A stretch of 64,000 nt of DNA, taken from positions 32,954-96,953 of the forward strand of contig JASANH010001609.1 in assembly GCA_030248295.1 (NCBI GenBank), given 5' to 3'. How positions within the stretch are numbered: position 1 is the first letter of the stretch; each line of letters starts with the position of its first letter. Shown one piece after another: positions 49,580 to 61,023 of the stretch. Below the pieces are notes generated by a model. It had not been told where the DNA came from, made no database searches, and worked only from the letters and a program-made list of their open reading frames with translations. Origin of the DNA: Mesodorylaimus sp. YZB2_4. Taxonomy: Eukaryota > Nematoda > Enoplea > Dorylaimida > Dorylaimidae. A program made the translations under genes and the position numbers.

Positions 49580-49799
49580 AAGAATCTCTTCCAAAAGAGT
49601 TAATTCGAGGTTTAAAAATTGCTTGCGGCATTCTTAGATAATCACTTCTGCACGCTAACTCTGGTGCCTGATCATGAACCTTGCCAAGCCAATTTTCAAG
49701 AAGTGGGTTTACATATAGTTCTTTGCGCTGTACGAGGTGCATTGGCTGCACGGCACCATGATGAACATTACCAGCCCCTGGCCTGGTGACGGAAACTGA

Positions 49800-50927
49800 A
49801 CCACTTTCATGCTACTACATAATCAAACGCAGGTATGCGCACTCGAGGGGGAAGTTTGTGCGCACAATTTAAGGGATCAAGCATAGTCGTAATCTGTGAA
49901 GAGACTGCATGGTGGTCACAGCGAACGCCTTGTACAGTGCGTACTGCTGCGCAGAAAATGAGTGGCCAGATGTGATTAGATACAAAGATGGGTTTAGTAG
50001 ATGATGCCCAGACTGTGAGTTTCGGAGTGTTCATAATTTCCAGCTGGAGTTCCATGTACTCACATAAGTGCTTATGAGAATACTATCGCTTTGTGTAACT
50101 CTCTGTCTCTGCAAGACGGCTCTTTGATAATGTGCATACGATGGCCCATTTATACCTCCTGATGTAGCTGGTCACTGTTATTTACCCTAGCATACATAGC
50201 AGTGCAAACAGCGGACAGCCTTGCCCCGTAATTGAATGGAAACTGGGAGATAAATATACGTTTATATGAATTGAAGCGGCAACTAGCTCGCTCTGGTGAA
50301 TTCCCATTTTTGGAACCACCCAGTTATCATTTGCCTATCCATTTTTTGGAACCTTCGCGCAGTCTGAACCTTTATTTGCTCGCGGAGAAGCAGCTCGGTT
50401 GCCCCAAATGTGACGAGGTCATAGATCGCTACTGCAAATTATTTCTCGGAAGCCAAAATTTTCGCTTCCGAGCTGTCCCCCTTTGCAATCAAGAATTTCG
50501 TTTTTTTGCGTACTCGTAGGTGCTGAAGGTCCAGAATTTCGGCTACACGTACTGTGTCATACTCTTTTCTCAATATTTCGACATCGATTCTAACGTGCAC
50601 GTCGACTCGAACAGCAATGACATCCAAGAAAGGTGCTGACAACCATTGCACATTACATCTCCTCGCTTTACACTTTCTGACCAGCAATCCTGACTTAAGC
50701 GCGATGTATACTCGAAAATGTGGCTACAATATGTGGCGCATAAAAATGCGATTCTCTGCGTGGACTTCTCATTCCAGTGCGTCGTCTGGTTGCGGGCGAG
50801 ATGGACCCGCTTTCGGCTGTGATCGTGTTGTTGGGCTCGGCGTTGGTCTACCTGCTCGTCCGCAAGCAACAGGTCGAGAGCGGTCAAGAAGGTCTCCCAT
50901 TCGGTCAAGAAACGCTGCAATTCATCC
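49800..50927. repeat. duplicated module, copy 2 (degraded, inverted to 16.3-17.5 kb)
   Basis: Reads as the reverse complement of 16,287-17,480. 49,850-50,075 matches the tail, 50,080-50,230 matches with an internal deletion, and 50,270-50,927 matches the TATA-like spacer, a nearly identical block (50,605-50,697) and the membrane-protein exon (MDPLSA..., VLLGSALVYLLV). The plus-strand frame of copy 1 is broken by stops here, and the membrane-protein frame ends at a stop right at the breakpoint ATTCATC|CGCTAG. Confidence 0.8.
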
Positions 50928-50954
50928 GCTAGCAGTCATCGGCATCTTAAGGCA

Positions 50955-51126
50955 AACCTATACTTCCACGGCGCCGATCAGACAGCGCCGCGCGGCGCGG
51001 CACGCGCCCAGCCACGCACCGACGACGAAAAGCGCGCCCACCCCCGCAAAAAACCCACCCGAACCAAAAAAAAAAAAAAGCCCCCCCCCCCCCGGGCCGC
51101 GCACCCGCCCCCCCCCCCCCCCACCC
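50955..51126. other. anomalous GC/poly-C segment
   Basis: Directly beyond the breakpoint of the module copy the sequence turns into GCGCCGCGCGGCGCGGCACG-like text, then CCACCC and ACCC units, an A14 run and two long C runs. Composition is unlike any other part of the window. It could be a true simple repeat or an assembly error. Confidence 0.6.
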
Positions 51127-51407
51127 CCTTAGACTTTCTGTGCAAAGGATACACAAGTCAAGATTTCTTAAGGATTTCAAAAGCAGATTTGCGATCACTG
51201 TATAGCTTGCTCCAGTATCCCAACGAGCTAGGGCTCCTGGCTAACCATTGACTGTGATCAGACTCCATGGTGTATCATTTGCTTCGACGTCCTCCAAGGT
51301 GACTTGGAAATTAGTTTCCCGGTCTCTAGAAGCAGGTAACCACATTCGGGGTTGATTCAGACCAGCTTTTCGCAATAACAGATGTCCGGGAGACGGACGT
51401 TGAACTA

Positions 51408-51740
51408 CTAGGCTGATTCCAATTGGCTAAGACTCACATTTTTTGCCTCGTCAGTAAGTAGCACAAAAGGCGGTTGTGCTTTGGCTGGTTCTGGGCATGT
51501 CTGCTCAAACGGCAACGTGACAGAACTCTTCCTTTCGACGCTCGGCTTACGCTTGTTTCGCGGTACTTCTGGCCCTGATGGCTTCGTGTGATCTCCTTTG
51601 CGTCCTAGGCCTCTTTTTTGGCATTTGCACTTTTTCCAGATACGGTAGCGCACACCCAAAAAGGCAACGGCGATAACAGATGCTACGCCGAGAATGGTCA
51701 CATTTACTATAACTTGGAAAGGTCCTTTCAATTACGTGGC
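51408..51740 (-). CDS. possible exon of a single-pass membrane protein
   Basis: Minus frame KGPFQVIVNVTILGVASVIA VAFLGVRY (membrane segment), then a basic Cys/Lys stretch (WKKCKCQKRGLGRKG) and a polar tail ending LSQLESA-stop. A stop lies just upstream in frame, and the only acceptor-like site (ATTGAAAG) is weak. The stretch further upstream on the same strand gives no convincing exon. No family recognised. Confidence 0.3.
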
Positions 51741-51829
51741 AGTCGCTTGAGCCATGTTCTGCATTGATCCGTTTGAACCCCTCAGAATCAGTCCTGTACT
51801 GTACGTTCAGCCGTGGCGGATTCACAGTA

Positions 51830-52557
51830 GTCGTATGACCTTACTTCAATACAATGCTTTCTGCTCGCTGCACTTTTAGCAGCTTTCACAACTCGAATCT
51901 CTGATTTCTATACCTCACAAATCTACTGCACTCTTCTTTTTTCGCGTCGAATCCTCGGCTGGCTCGGCTGCGGTCGGCTCAGCCAGCTCGGCTGAGGTGG
52001 CTCGGCTGGCTCGGTTTCGCCTGCCAATGTGAACGCGCCTTCAAAAAATGGTAAAGGGAGAGAATATGTGGCTTATGCGTTATCAGTTAGAAAGAACGAG
52101 CCGAAAAGATACTGTAACAGTCCTCTGCATACATGCTTGAAGAACGCGTTTTACTAGTTTTACTCTTTCGCTGCCATTGCCACTCAAGGATACTGTGTCT
52201 GCATACAGTTTTATAAAACTTGGTGCAGCTGCCACGTCTACTGTCTCATATTATTCGTACCTGTTACCTTTTACCGCACGGGTACCTTGTTGAAGTCGAG
52301 GAGGCCAATTTAAGTGATGATGTGAAAGGAGTATGAGCAAGATATTGTAAACCAAACCCACATGGAAAACATTTGCTTTTGTTTATAGCAAAAGAACGAA
52401 CCCGAGTGGGGCGGCTGATTGCCCCCTAGTACTTTCTCTTGCTCTCCTTTTGGCTTGCTCTTGCGCTTGGCACTATAATGAGTCTCAGCAGACTTCTCAC
52501 AGTTCTTTTACGGCGAAATCGGTGTCCTAGATAATCAGACTTCAAATTCTCATAGCC
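51830..52557. other. upstream region of paralogue 2
   Basis: Contains a CTCGGCTGGCTCGGCTG-like short repeat at about 51,953-52,016 and a TATAAT-like TATA candidate at about 52,471. No ORF recognised. Confidence 0.4.
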
Positions 52558-53769
52558 ATGGATGTTCGAGTGGGCATCGTTGCCTCGTCAATAGCGGGCA
52601 GAAGTTTCATAAAACAAAACTTCGATTATATCAACAATATCACTTCTCGAGGCAGCAGTCTTGACCTCGATGCCGCAGTGACCGTCTGCAAAGCCCTCCA
52701 CTTAAACCGCAAATTTGTCATGTCGAATAGTTCCGAATACGGTGATGTGCCCGATAATGGTCGTACAACTGGCATGGTGGGCGCTATAGAACGTGGCGAG
52801 TACGATACATCCACGCCCGTCTTCACACCAACGTTTCGACGAGCTAAAGCTGTTGCATTTAGCCATGCTTACTTCTTCGCTGATATCGTTATGATTACAA
52901 GGACTCCTGATCCAGGCGACGGAGAGCTTATCAATTTGAGTATTGTGAGAGCATTCAATTGGAAGACTTGGTGCTTCTTCGCAGCCGCATTGCTAGTCAC
53001 TGCATGTTTATTGAGGGCTATTACAACGACCATGCGGCACTACGTGGAAGGAAACCAGGTGCACCACTTGGACTCTGTTCGACTGATAACCATGTCCTGG
53101 CTACTAGGCGTGCTTGTCCTTGATTGCGCCTACACTAGCTCTCTGTTCTCGCACCAGCTAACGTTTTCAGACACACTACCTTATCAAGACTTTCAATCAT
53201 TTGTGACTTGCCTAGAGCGCAATAAATGCCGGTTGATCACACCCTCATTATCCGTCAGTCATATACTGGCACTGACTGGATCAAACAGCGATGTGGATCG
53301 CAGAATTCAAGCCGTTCTAAAGAGGAAGCCACCCCTCGTAAAGAGTACAGCCGAGATACCTGGATGGGTATTGCGCGAAAAAAGTCAGTATTTAGTTTGG
53401 ATTACGTCAAAAAATAACTTTTTTGCAACGGTTGGTAAAACGGACGGCTGCCAGTTTTATGTGATCGATTCTCCAAACAAAGACGCATGGACATTCCCAG
53501 TTCGCAAAGGATCCCCACTTCTGCCCATTTTAAACCAAGGTTCAGCAGCGTTCAGAGAAAATGGTCTGTTCTCGGCCCAAGTGCTCAAAGCTAAGTATTG
53601 GTCGTTGAGCGAATGTGATGAAAGCATGAATGCGGGTAGACGATCGGAATATCAATCAACGAATGCAGTCATCTTTTATCTCCTGTTGATCGGATTGCTT
53701 GGGGCTACCTTTGTGTTAGGGATCGAACTGACTGTGTTTTCTGCGTGTAAGCGGATACATCGATCGTAG
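52558..53769 (+). CDS. intronless ionotropic-receptor-like protein (paralogue 2)
   Basis: Single open frame of 403 codons from an ATG in good context (GCCATGG). It aligns with paralogue 1 through its length: MDVRVGIVAS / MNIKFGVVPS, GMVGAIERGEYDTSTPVFTP, WKTWCFFAAALLVTACLLR (M1), VRLITMSWLLGVLVLDCAYT SSLF (M3), QFYVIDSPNKDAWTFPVRKG SPLLPILN, and the last membrane segment FYLLLIGLLGATFVLGIEL. As in paralogue 1 the M1-M3 spacer is too short for a pore loop. It starts directly at the S1 lobe without signal peptide. Tandem in the same direction, 3 kb downstream, so local duplication is likely, with the module copy inserted or included between them. Confidence 0.8.
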   Translation: MDVRVGIVASSIAGRSFIKQNFDYINNITSRGSSLDLDAAVTVCKALHLNRKFVMSNSSEYGDVPDNGRTTGMVGAIERGEYDTSTPVFTPTFRRAKAVAFSHAYFFADIVMITRTPDPGDGELINLSIVRAFNWKTWCFFAAALLVTACLLRAITTTMRHYVEGNQVHHLDSVRLITMSWLLGVLVLDCAYTSSLFSHQLTFSDTLPYQDFQSFVTCLERNKCRLITPSLSVSHILALTGSNSDVDRRIQAVLKRKPPLVKSTAEIPGWVLREKSQYLVWITSKNNFFATVGKTDGCQFYVIDSPNKDAWTFPVRKGSPLLPILNQGSAAFRENGLFSAQVLKAKYWSLSECDESMNAGRRSEYQSTNAVIFYLLLIGLLGATFVLGIELTVFSACKRIHRS

Positions 53770-53990
53770 TTTGCACATACTAATGCTGCGCTCTGATGAC
53801 GCAGGTGTGACAAGGCCGTGTGTTTCGCAGAAGGGTATAAAGGAAAGTTCAGCGTTCAAATACAGTTGACATTGATTCAATCTGGTTTGTCTCTCTTGCA
53901 TCCTAACAATATGTACATACAGTAGACCCTCTTTGTACTTCATCACATCACAACACAGCACAGCCACGCACTCGCGAGAGATTCGATGCA

Positions 53991-54708
53991 TCAGTCAGCC
54001 TCGCCCGGATTAATGTCTGATTCATCTGGCACAACTTCTGGAGTCGTCGACTCGCGTTCGGTGGGTTGAGCCGGCTTGGTGATCGTCTGCTTGCATACGA
54101 CATTTAGGATGACCGAAACGGAGGTCGGAGAACTGTGCCACGACCCATCATTGCTCAGGTAGGTCACGTTATCGAATTTGTCAGCGTTGAGCCATTTTTC
54201 TGGTTTGTAATCAGTGCTCGAGCCGTCGTCCCACTGTTGCACATCAGCTTCGCCAGGTACCTAGAGGAGCAAAAAGGGATGTGATTGAATCTTTCCTACA
54301 ATTGGTTAAAGGTAGCCTTACTTTGCTCATGCCGAGGACGAGCGGATGTTTCATGCCCGGTCCCGAAAATAAGTCACGGTAGATAGTGAAGATGTTCTCG
54401 GCGGAAGGCAAGGTGGCATTGTATCGAGCGCAGATAGCGCGGGCACGAGCCAAGTCGAATTCATATTCATTCGGACGAATGAATTTGTTACATTCCTCCG
54501 TTGCACAAGATTCGTAGAAGTAGCAGTTTGTTTGCCCGAACTCATCACTTTTCGTTGCAGAGTGCAAGATGCGGTTGGCCAGCTGGAACACCTTGTACGG
54601 CAATGATGGCCACGCCGAATTGTCGCACCAATTGATCGGGGCGCCTACATCGACCGCGATTCCGCAAATGAAGAGGATCATCAGCAGCGTCTTGGCAGTT
54701 CCGGACAT
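53991..54708 (-). CDS. secreted C-type-lectin-like protein
   Basis: Two exons (54322-54708 and 53991-54260) join in phase to 218 aa. The start MSGTAKTLLMILFICGIAVD is a signal peptide, chosen over an upstream in-frame codon because the hydrophobic core follows at once. The CTL fold is suggested by FDLARARAICARYNATLPSA (the 'A...C...A.L.S' helix), LVLGMSK, WDDGSSTDY and WLNADKFDN, then SNDGSWHSS and NVVCKQ at the end of the domain. Several other cysteines lie near the N-terminus. The tail is Thr/Pro/Glu-rich with PTERESTTPEVVPDE. The canonical Ca2+-binding EPN/QPD and WND triplets are not seen, so sugar binding is doubtful. Such secreted lectin-like proteins are numerous in nematodes. Confidence 0.65.
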
Positions 54709-55292
54709 TTTTGAGGCCAAAAGAACGATTATGTGAGTCAGTTGATGCACGAGAGTTCGAACAGAAGAGGCCGCACCCGAGACACCCGAGGACACGATTA
54801 AAGTGTGCATGCTGCTGGCAGGGGTCTGCATTGGGAGTGATCTCTTTACACTTTATTACGGCTGACTGGCCATGGAAGAGACAGTCAAAGCTGTCCTTTG
54901 TTCCTTATTGTAACACTGTTGATATCAATCTAGAAAGTCGGTTATCCATAGCTGGTCGCTGGTGTGGACTCATACCTACAGTATGCTAATAACAACTCAC
55001 GATAGCTGACGATTTGAATTTGAATCCTCCAAGAGAAAGAATATGATGCAAATTGTTTAGTAGATTATCAGCCGAATATTGTAGAGTTAAAAAATTATTG
55101 CAGTCTATCACTCGGCTTGATGGCGACTAAAAACCCCTGTGGTCCTCAAAAACGGTAAAAGTGTGACCAGGCGAGGGAAGTAAGATGCAGGATGCACGAA
55201 AATTAGATTTGTGAAAAATGTACATCAGAAAACTTTTTATTGGGAGAGGTTCAAGCTCGAATTTCATCTAAGCTACAACACTTTATCCTAAA

Positions 55293-55474
55293 AGTATCCC
55301 TGTTCCTGTTCCTGTTTTACCACATCACCAAGCACTTAACAGCGCACTCGAGGGTGAAGGGACAACACATCATACAAGGATGTATTTACCAGGCCGCGAG
55401 TCGAACGCTCGCCCCTAACTGCGCACCCGACCTGAGAGGCAGACGCCAAACCCTGAAGGCCACGAGCCCGGCGC
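55293..55474 (-). repeat. SINE-A copy with GGAACA-type tail
   Basis: Reverse complement: CCGGGCTCGTGGCC head, GAGCGTTCGACTCGCGG (B box), CCCTTCACCCTCGAGTGCGC, GATGTGGTAAAACAGGAACA and further GGAACA units. Confidence 0.8.
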
Positions 55475-56243
55475 GATGTCATTGGTCCTAGTTATCTTTC
55501 CTGCTCGACACTTCTGTTTTTACCTTGAAAATCCTTGGTGTATCAAATTATACATTTTTGGAATGACGGGTTCATCGTTTGGGCCATCAATACGAACACC
55601 GCGTCTCCTCAAAACTTATGGCATTACCCATAACAAAATGTGAAGTCTGACATGCGATCTTATTGATGATTTTTCGAAAGAGATTGATTAAAGTAACGAA
55701 TGCTAGCCGCACAATTCAAAAAATCAGCACCAGCCATGCTGATAAGACTATATTACATCATCAAATTGGTCTGATCTCTTACGCTCACGTCTTCCTCTAC
55801 TCTTATCTGCATTCGCTCATTCGTGGAAGAGCGTCAGGTGCAGTTTTTGAGATACTGCCTTTTTTGTCAAATATGTATAACTTCCTGCACGTAAAGCAGA
55901 AAGCAGAGTGGGGTGATCGTCTCATCGTCAGTCGTCCGTGTGGGAAACGGAAGGCGGGACAGCCGTCAACAATCCCCATGCAGGCTTGACGGCCTGATGC
56001 CTAACTCAATAGTCCAGGAACTAGTAAACTGACTAGTGCTTTGCCAAGTGCAAGCTGCTGCAAAAAATTGTGACAGCTGTCATAATTTTTGCTGTAGCTT
56101 AACGCCATTGCTAAAATCTTGTTTATCGCCTGACGTGTGCCACTAAGGAAGTCTTTACTTTGAGAGTCGAGCTAGCCAACTCCATACAAGTGCATGCCAT
56201 TATATCGAGATATTCATGGAGTCTTCCAAAGGCGCAGATAATC

Positions 56244-56415
56244 GGGGTCGTGGCCTAGCGGGTTATGGCGTCTGCCTCTCACGCTGGTTGCGCACTTACT
56301 AGGGAGGGTTCGACTCCCGCCTCGGTACAAAATGATTGTCAATTATGTGTTCCTTAGCCCTCGAGTGCGCCTTATGGTGCTTGGCTATGGATAAAGTATG
56401 ACATGACATGACATC
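56244..56415 (+). repeat. SINE-A copy, full length
   Basis: GGGGTCGTGGCCTAGCGGGT (A-box region), TCTGCCTCTCACGCTGGTTG, GGAGGGTTCGACTCCCGCC (B box), AAAATGATTGTCAATTATGT, TTCCTTAGCCCTCGAGTGCG and GGCTATGGATAAAGTATGAC, ending in tandem ATGAC units. Best copy of the family in the window. Confidence 0.85.
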
Positions 56416-56681
56416 GACTTCAAACATGCATTGTCGGTGCGCACGCGGAACAGACACAACTCACTGCTGCATGGCACATCACGACGTTCATCTCACAGAC
56501 GACCGAACAGACCAATGCAGTAGGTACTGCCTGTACAGTACGTCTACACACCCACTTTTTATCATGAGCACACTCCTACGATAATCCTTGGGTGAAATAT
56601 CTTGCATAAGACGGTAACTCGCTCCCAATTTTATCTTTTGTCGCAGCCTTTTTCTACGGCAGCAGTGACAGACGCGTCATA

Positions 56682-58202
56682 ATGTTTGATACATTTAGTA
56701 TTTGGGCCAAAATACACATTCTCATTCGTTCATTCAAGAGAGGACACGCCTTATGGGTACATGAGCCTGTACAAAAGCCACTCTTATCATTCAGTCCTCG
56801 CCGACGACTACGTCACTGTCCGAGCATAGCGCCCTATTTCCTTATCATTAGATTTGGCATAAACTCATTTCAAAGCACAACCATGTCATCGTGTCATTCG
56901 CCTTCCACAAGAAATATGAAAACGGTCGGCTTCTGGACTCATATCTTTTTTCGCCTACTCAGGCGTGCCCTCGTAATTTACAAGTCATCCATCTGGTGGT
57001 TCCTCGGCTATACAAAACTGTATAGACGAACCTACGAAAAGTCAGCCCGCGTTGAACGTGTGATATGGAGAAGCAAAGCGGACATTTTCTCGGCCATCAA
57101 ACCGTGGCAATTTATGGGCTCGCACGAACGTTTCGAGAATCCTGATTTCGTCCTGCGAGAAGATGTCATCTTCTGTTGCTTGACCGTCGACGAGGCAGTC
57201 TTCGTCCAGCTGCCTTCCCATATAAGGAACTACACGGGCGATCGCTGTCCGTTCCTATGGATCACACTGTTCGATAAAGCAGTGCGCACAATCACTATGC
57301 CGTTGAAAAGCCTGATTCGGTTGGCCGAAACGGACGACCGCGTGTCTAGTTTTAAAGTGAAGGGGCTACTCATATCGAATTCGGGTCGTTGCGGGTCGAC
57401 ACTGCTGGCCAAGATGGTCCAGTTAGCCAGCGATCGTGTATTGGTCTTGAGCGAACCCGATCCCTTACAATGCCTTCAAGAGTATACCAGGCGTCTGAAG
57501 GGCAAATATGGAGAGAAGGAATTCATTCGCATCATTCGCAGCGCCATGCTCTTATCATTCAAACCAGTGCAAGGCGTGGATGCCATCGTGATCAAAATTC
57601 GTATGACGTGTATGAGAGTGTTGAAGTACGTGTACCAAGCAGCGCCAGAGCTCAAGCATATTTATGTACAACGAAAAGATAGGTTGAAAACGATCCAATC
57701 CTGGGAACGTGCTTTTGGACAAGCACTTGAAGCTAAATTTTTCAATTTCGCCTGTCGTCTCGGTTTGATGCAATTCCTCGTCCGACATTCATACAATGCA
57801 GAAAAAGATCAAATGCGAGTTTTAGCAACTGCTGATAAATACTTCAAGTTTAGCATGTTCGAAACAATGGCCATGCTATGGGCTGATAATCTAAATGCTT
57901 ATGAGTACTGTAGAGATAATTATGGAATGGAAAGTATTTTCTATGAGGAGATAACAGCTGATCCAATCGGGGCGCTGGAGAAGACATTTCGAATTATGGG
58001 AATGTGTGAGAACGGGTTGCACAAGAGAAATGGTGGCCATAGCGATCAGGAAATATTGGCTGGTTTGAAAAGCGATTCGCAAAAAGACACACCATTATCG
58101 ATGGAAGTATTAGATAGTAGAAAAGCTACTCCACTGACGCCCGCGGTCAAGAACAGATTGAACCAATTCATGACTGATTTAGGAATGCCACTTTTTGATT
58201 AG
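56682..58202 (+). CDS. sulfotransferase-like protein, intronless
   Basis: One open frame of 506 codons. The likely real start is an internal ATG (56,883 or later), since the first 60 residues look unstructured. LLISNSGRCGSTLLAKMVQL resembles the 5'-phosphosulfate loop of PAPS-dependent sulfotransferases, where the loop binds the donor. SEPDPLQCL follows, and HIYVQRKDRLKTIQSWERAF fits the strand and helix carrying the 3'-phosphate-binding Arg/Ser. Later ...FYEEITADPIGALEKTFRIM is the typical 'Y E D ... P ... ...' segment near the C-terminus. A hydrophobic stretch around YKSSIWWFLGY could be membrane-associated. Family placement is by motif only; substrate unknown. Lack of introns matches the two receptor-like genes nearby. 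Confidence 0.6.
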   Translation: MFDTFSIWAKIHILIRSFKRGHALWVHEPVQKPLLSFSPRRRLRHCPSIAPYFLIIRFGINSFQSTTMSSCHSPSTRNMKTVGFWTHIFFRLLRRALVIYKSSIWWFLGYTKLYRRTYEKSARVERVIWRSKADIFSAIKPWQFMGSHERFENPDFVLREDVIFCCLTVDEAVFVQLPSHIRNYTGDRCPFLWITLFDKAVRTITMPLKSLIRLAETDDRVSSFKVKGLLISNSGRCGSTLLAKMVQLASDRVLVLSEPDPLQCLQEYTRRLKGKYGEKEFIRIIRSAMLLSFKPVQGVDAIVIKIRMTCMRVLKYVYQAAPELKHIYVQRKDRLKTIQSWERAFGQALEAKFFNFACRLGLMQFLVRHSYNAEKDQMRVLATADKYFKFSMFETMAMLWADNLNAYEYCRDNYGMESIFYEEITADPIGALEKTFRIMGMCENGLHKRNGGHSDQEILAGLKSDSQKDTPLSMEVLDSRKATPLTPAVKNRLNQFMTDLGMPLFD

Positions 58203-61023
58203 GATCAGTGACAGCGATGATTACTCCTGGGTACTGTTTTACCACAGCTTTAGCAATGCTAAAAGCAATGTTTCTCGCTCTTGACTGTGTAATTTTCCAG
58301 TTTTCTATTCACAATGTAAGCTTGTGCACAGTAGCTCAACAGCGCCTTTGTGTACTATAGAAATGATTTTTCAGCTTTGCAGGTATAAACTATTGTAACT
58401 ATTCGTCTTTGTTTGAATTTTCAAGATGATATATATCTACTTTTAACAGACTCGTACCTGAAATTGATGGGGCGAACATACGCACGCAGGTTGTTCCGGG
58501 CCTTCCTGATCGTCACGTAATGGAACAACTGTTCGAAGTCGTTATAACGAAGCTTCATCGAGTGACAATGAGAGAACAAAACTTTTTCACTCGTAGAGTA
58601 GAGAAAAGAAGCGAAGCTGCTCACCTTTTCATCTCAATACTCCTCGAAACTATTCGTTGTATTTGTACATTATCTTAAAGAAAGTGTCATTTTCGGGTAT
58701 TGCCTCCCAGGCAGCCTATGTTAGTCTAATATTATTTCTCAACCTGCTACAATGACATCACGCGCTGGTCGACAGACAATGAGACATGACACGAGTAAGT
58801 ACGATTTCGTGTTCCCTGGCAACTAAGTAGCACACGCGTGAAGCTTGGACAGCCCCAGCTGCTTTTATATGTTCGTGATAAATACTGTATATCTGGGCTC
58901 CTATGGCCAATAAACATGGCCGCGCCCCGCATTGGGCGAGCTAGCGTCCATTTTTCAAGTTCGTGAGAGCGCGAACATTGATTGACAAGACGTTTCTTCG
59001 GGTTACCATGGACTGCTATTTGATGAACTACCTGGCCTTGAACAGATACTGTGGTAGGGAGGATAATGGCGAATGACGTTGCCGATGCCCCCGGCGACCC
59101 GCTGCTCGGATGCCCGTCCGCCAGGTGAGCTAGGTGGCCTCTAAAGAAGTAATTGCTATGGGCTCATGCACTGCGCTGTTTGAAATCGATTTTGGTAAAA
59201 CAGGCTGCCAGAGCTACCTGCTCCATTGCAAGGGCAAATAGTGGTTTCTTCCATAAAAGGTGCGGAAGGGAGGGAGGTGCTGTGGGTAACTTTGCATCGA
59301 AATGGAACTGACCATTCGTGCGTAGCCCCTTTAAGGAAAAAGCTAGCGTTGCCAGGTTTGCGCCCCGTTTTTTACAAACTTCATAGTCTTTGCTTAGCCG
59401 GTTGCCATTGCAACATTCGCCACTGTCTTTCTCGTGCACACATTTACTTTGACTATCTATATCTCATAGCCTTAGGGTTGTTTCTAACATCGAGGACCCC
59501 CTTTTGGCCCAAGACAATGAGTACAATATCTCATTTCCCCACAACCTAATGGCGCATTGGCCCTCTGATGGGACGGGTCCATGATAGCTAATGGTCTGTC
59601 TGTCATTAGTCAACGTCTTCTACTGCGCGGTCGCAGTCCTTTGAGAGATAGTTAGTATTTTTTCTTTTCACTGCCAGAATGCCATTCAGCCATAGCGCAT
59701 TTGACAAAGGGACTCGTCAGCCGTAGCTTAGATTTTTAATCCTTAAGAAAAAAAGAGATTCCTTCGAGGCTTTGGAATTCCGGTCACGCATACCTGTTTC
59801 TATAATCTCTAGTCGGAGGAACGTTGATGAACTGGCATCAGACACACATGGCAGAGCAGCTGTATCTGAAAACGGTCGCTCGCTCTGCGATCGATGAGCC
59901 TATTCGAGCTTTAAATAAGGGAATTGAAAAGTCTAAAAAATTTCTTCAGCTCAGCTTAACTGGTGGGAGAGAATGGGTAATTCCGTTGGTTCGCTGTGAA
60001 ATTGGGTGGCCATCTGACTAATCACACGTTGAGCGCCCCGCCCTTCCCTCCCCTCGAGACACTGTTCATGGTCTATCATAGATATGTGGGCCCTAGGGTG
60101 ATGGAGAGAAATGTAAGTTCTACGATCTATGGTGCAAGATGTGAAAACACAACGAGGTCTTTAATCACTTATTTTCGAAGATCCGTGGAAGTTTTTAGAG
60201 TAGCCCATAAATTCCAAGCTGCGTCATTCTATTTCCTACTTTGAGACAAAAGGCAAAAGGTCTCTCGCTAGGCGCGTCAATGGTTTTCATTTTTCTTGTC
60301 ACATGCTAGCAAAGGATGGAAGCGGGGGGGGGGGGGACCAGAGTTGAGTTGGCGTGTATGGAATTGGATAAATTTACATCCACCTGCATTCTGTTACCTT
60401 TTGCCTAGGAAAGCTTTCTCGCTGATTGCCAACGCCTAGTCGAGCGTTGTGGCTAAGTTATTAGCAGAGAAGGGGAAAGCGTTTATTTAACGTAAGCTCA
60501 GGCATAGAAACCGACCTTCTTCCAACGTAGCACGTCTTCACATATTGCACAAATTTTTCACTTTTTCTTCGTACATATATTTGTCAGTATAGCGAAGAAA
60601 CGACCAGTTTATGCAGGAAGGTACGTGTTAAGAAGGTGTTGAAGGAGTCAAGTCGGAGGTAGGCTAATGTCGACGAGCAACTGACGCACTTTCTCGTTTC
60701 CTTTATACCGCCGACCAGGCATTGTCGTAAAAACAGCTCTTCACCTACCTCTGGCCCGTTCTTAGGGCACGACGCGGGTCATCACCAGGCTCTCTGTTTT
60801 GCACACTTTGGTGAACGAGAATCGTCGTCTGGAGCAGCTTAAGAGAATCTTGTTGCCTGTTCTCACTCAACTTTGATTACTTTTACTTTCCGTCTCCAGT
60901 CCTGCGCCGCCCAACTTATCGTCAGCTTTGATCGTGGTTGTTTGATGTTCCTTTGTGAATTGAGCTTCCCTTCATTATCGGCATTCTTGCTATCACATGT
61001 TTGTTAGTACAAGTCCTGTTGCA
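58203..61023. other. intergenic, no gene recognised
   Basis: 2.8 kb with short ORFs on both strands and a G11 run near 60,330. The right end holds the stomatin 5' UTR. An in-frame upstream ATG at 60,997 offers a 9-residue longer start. Confidence 0.4.

Larger units (their letters stand above)
54832..56681. other. intergenic with two SINE-A copies
   Basis: Besides the SINEs at 55,293 and 56,244 there is one open frame (55,663-55,989) with no recognisable domain. Confidence 0.4.
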
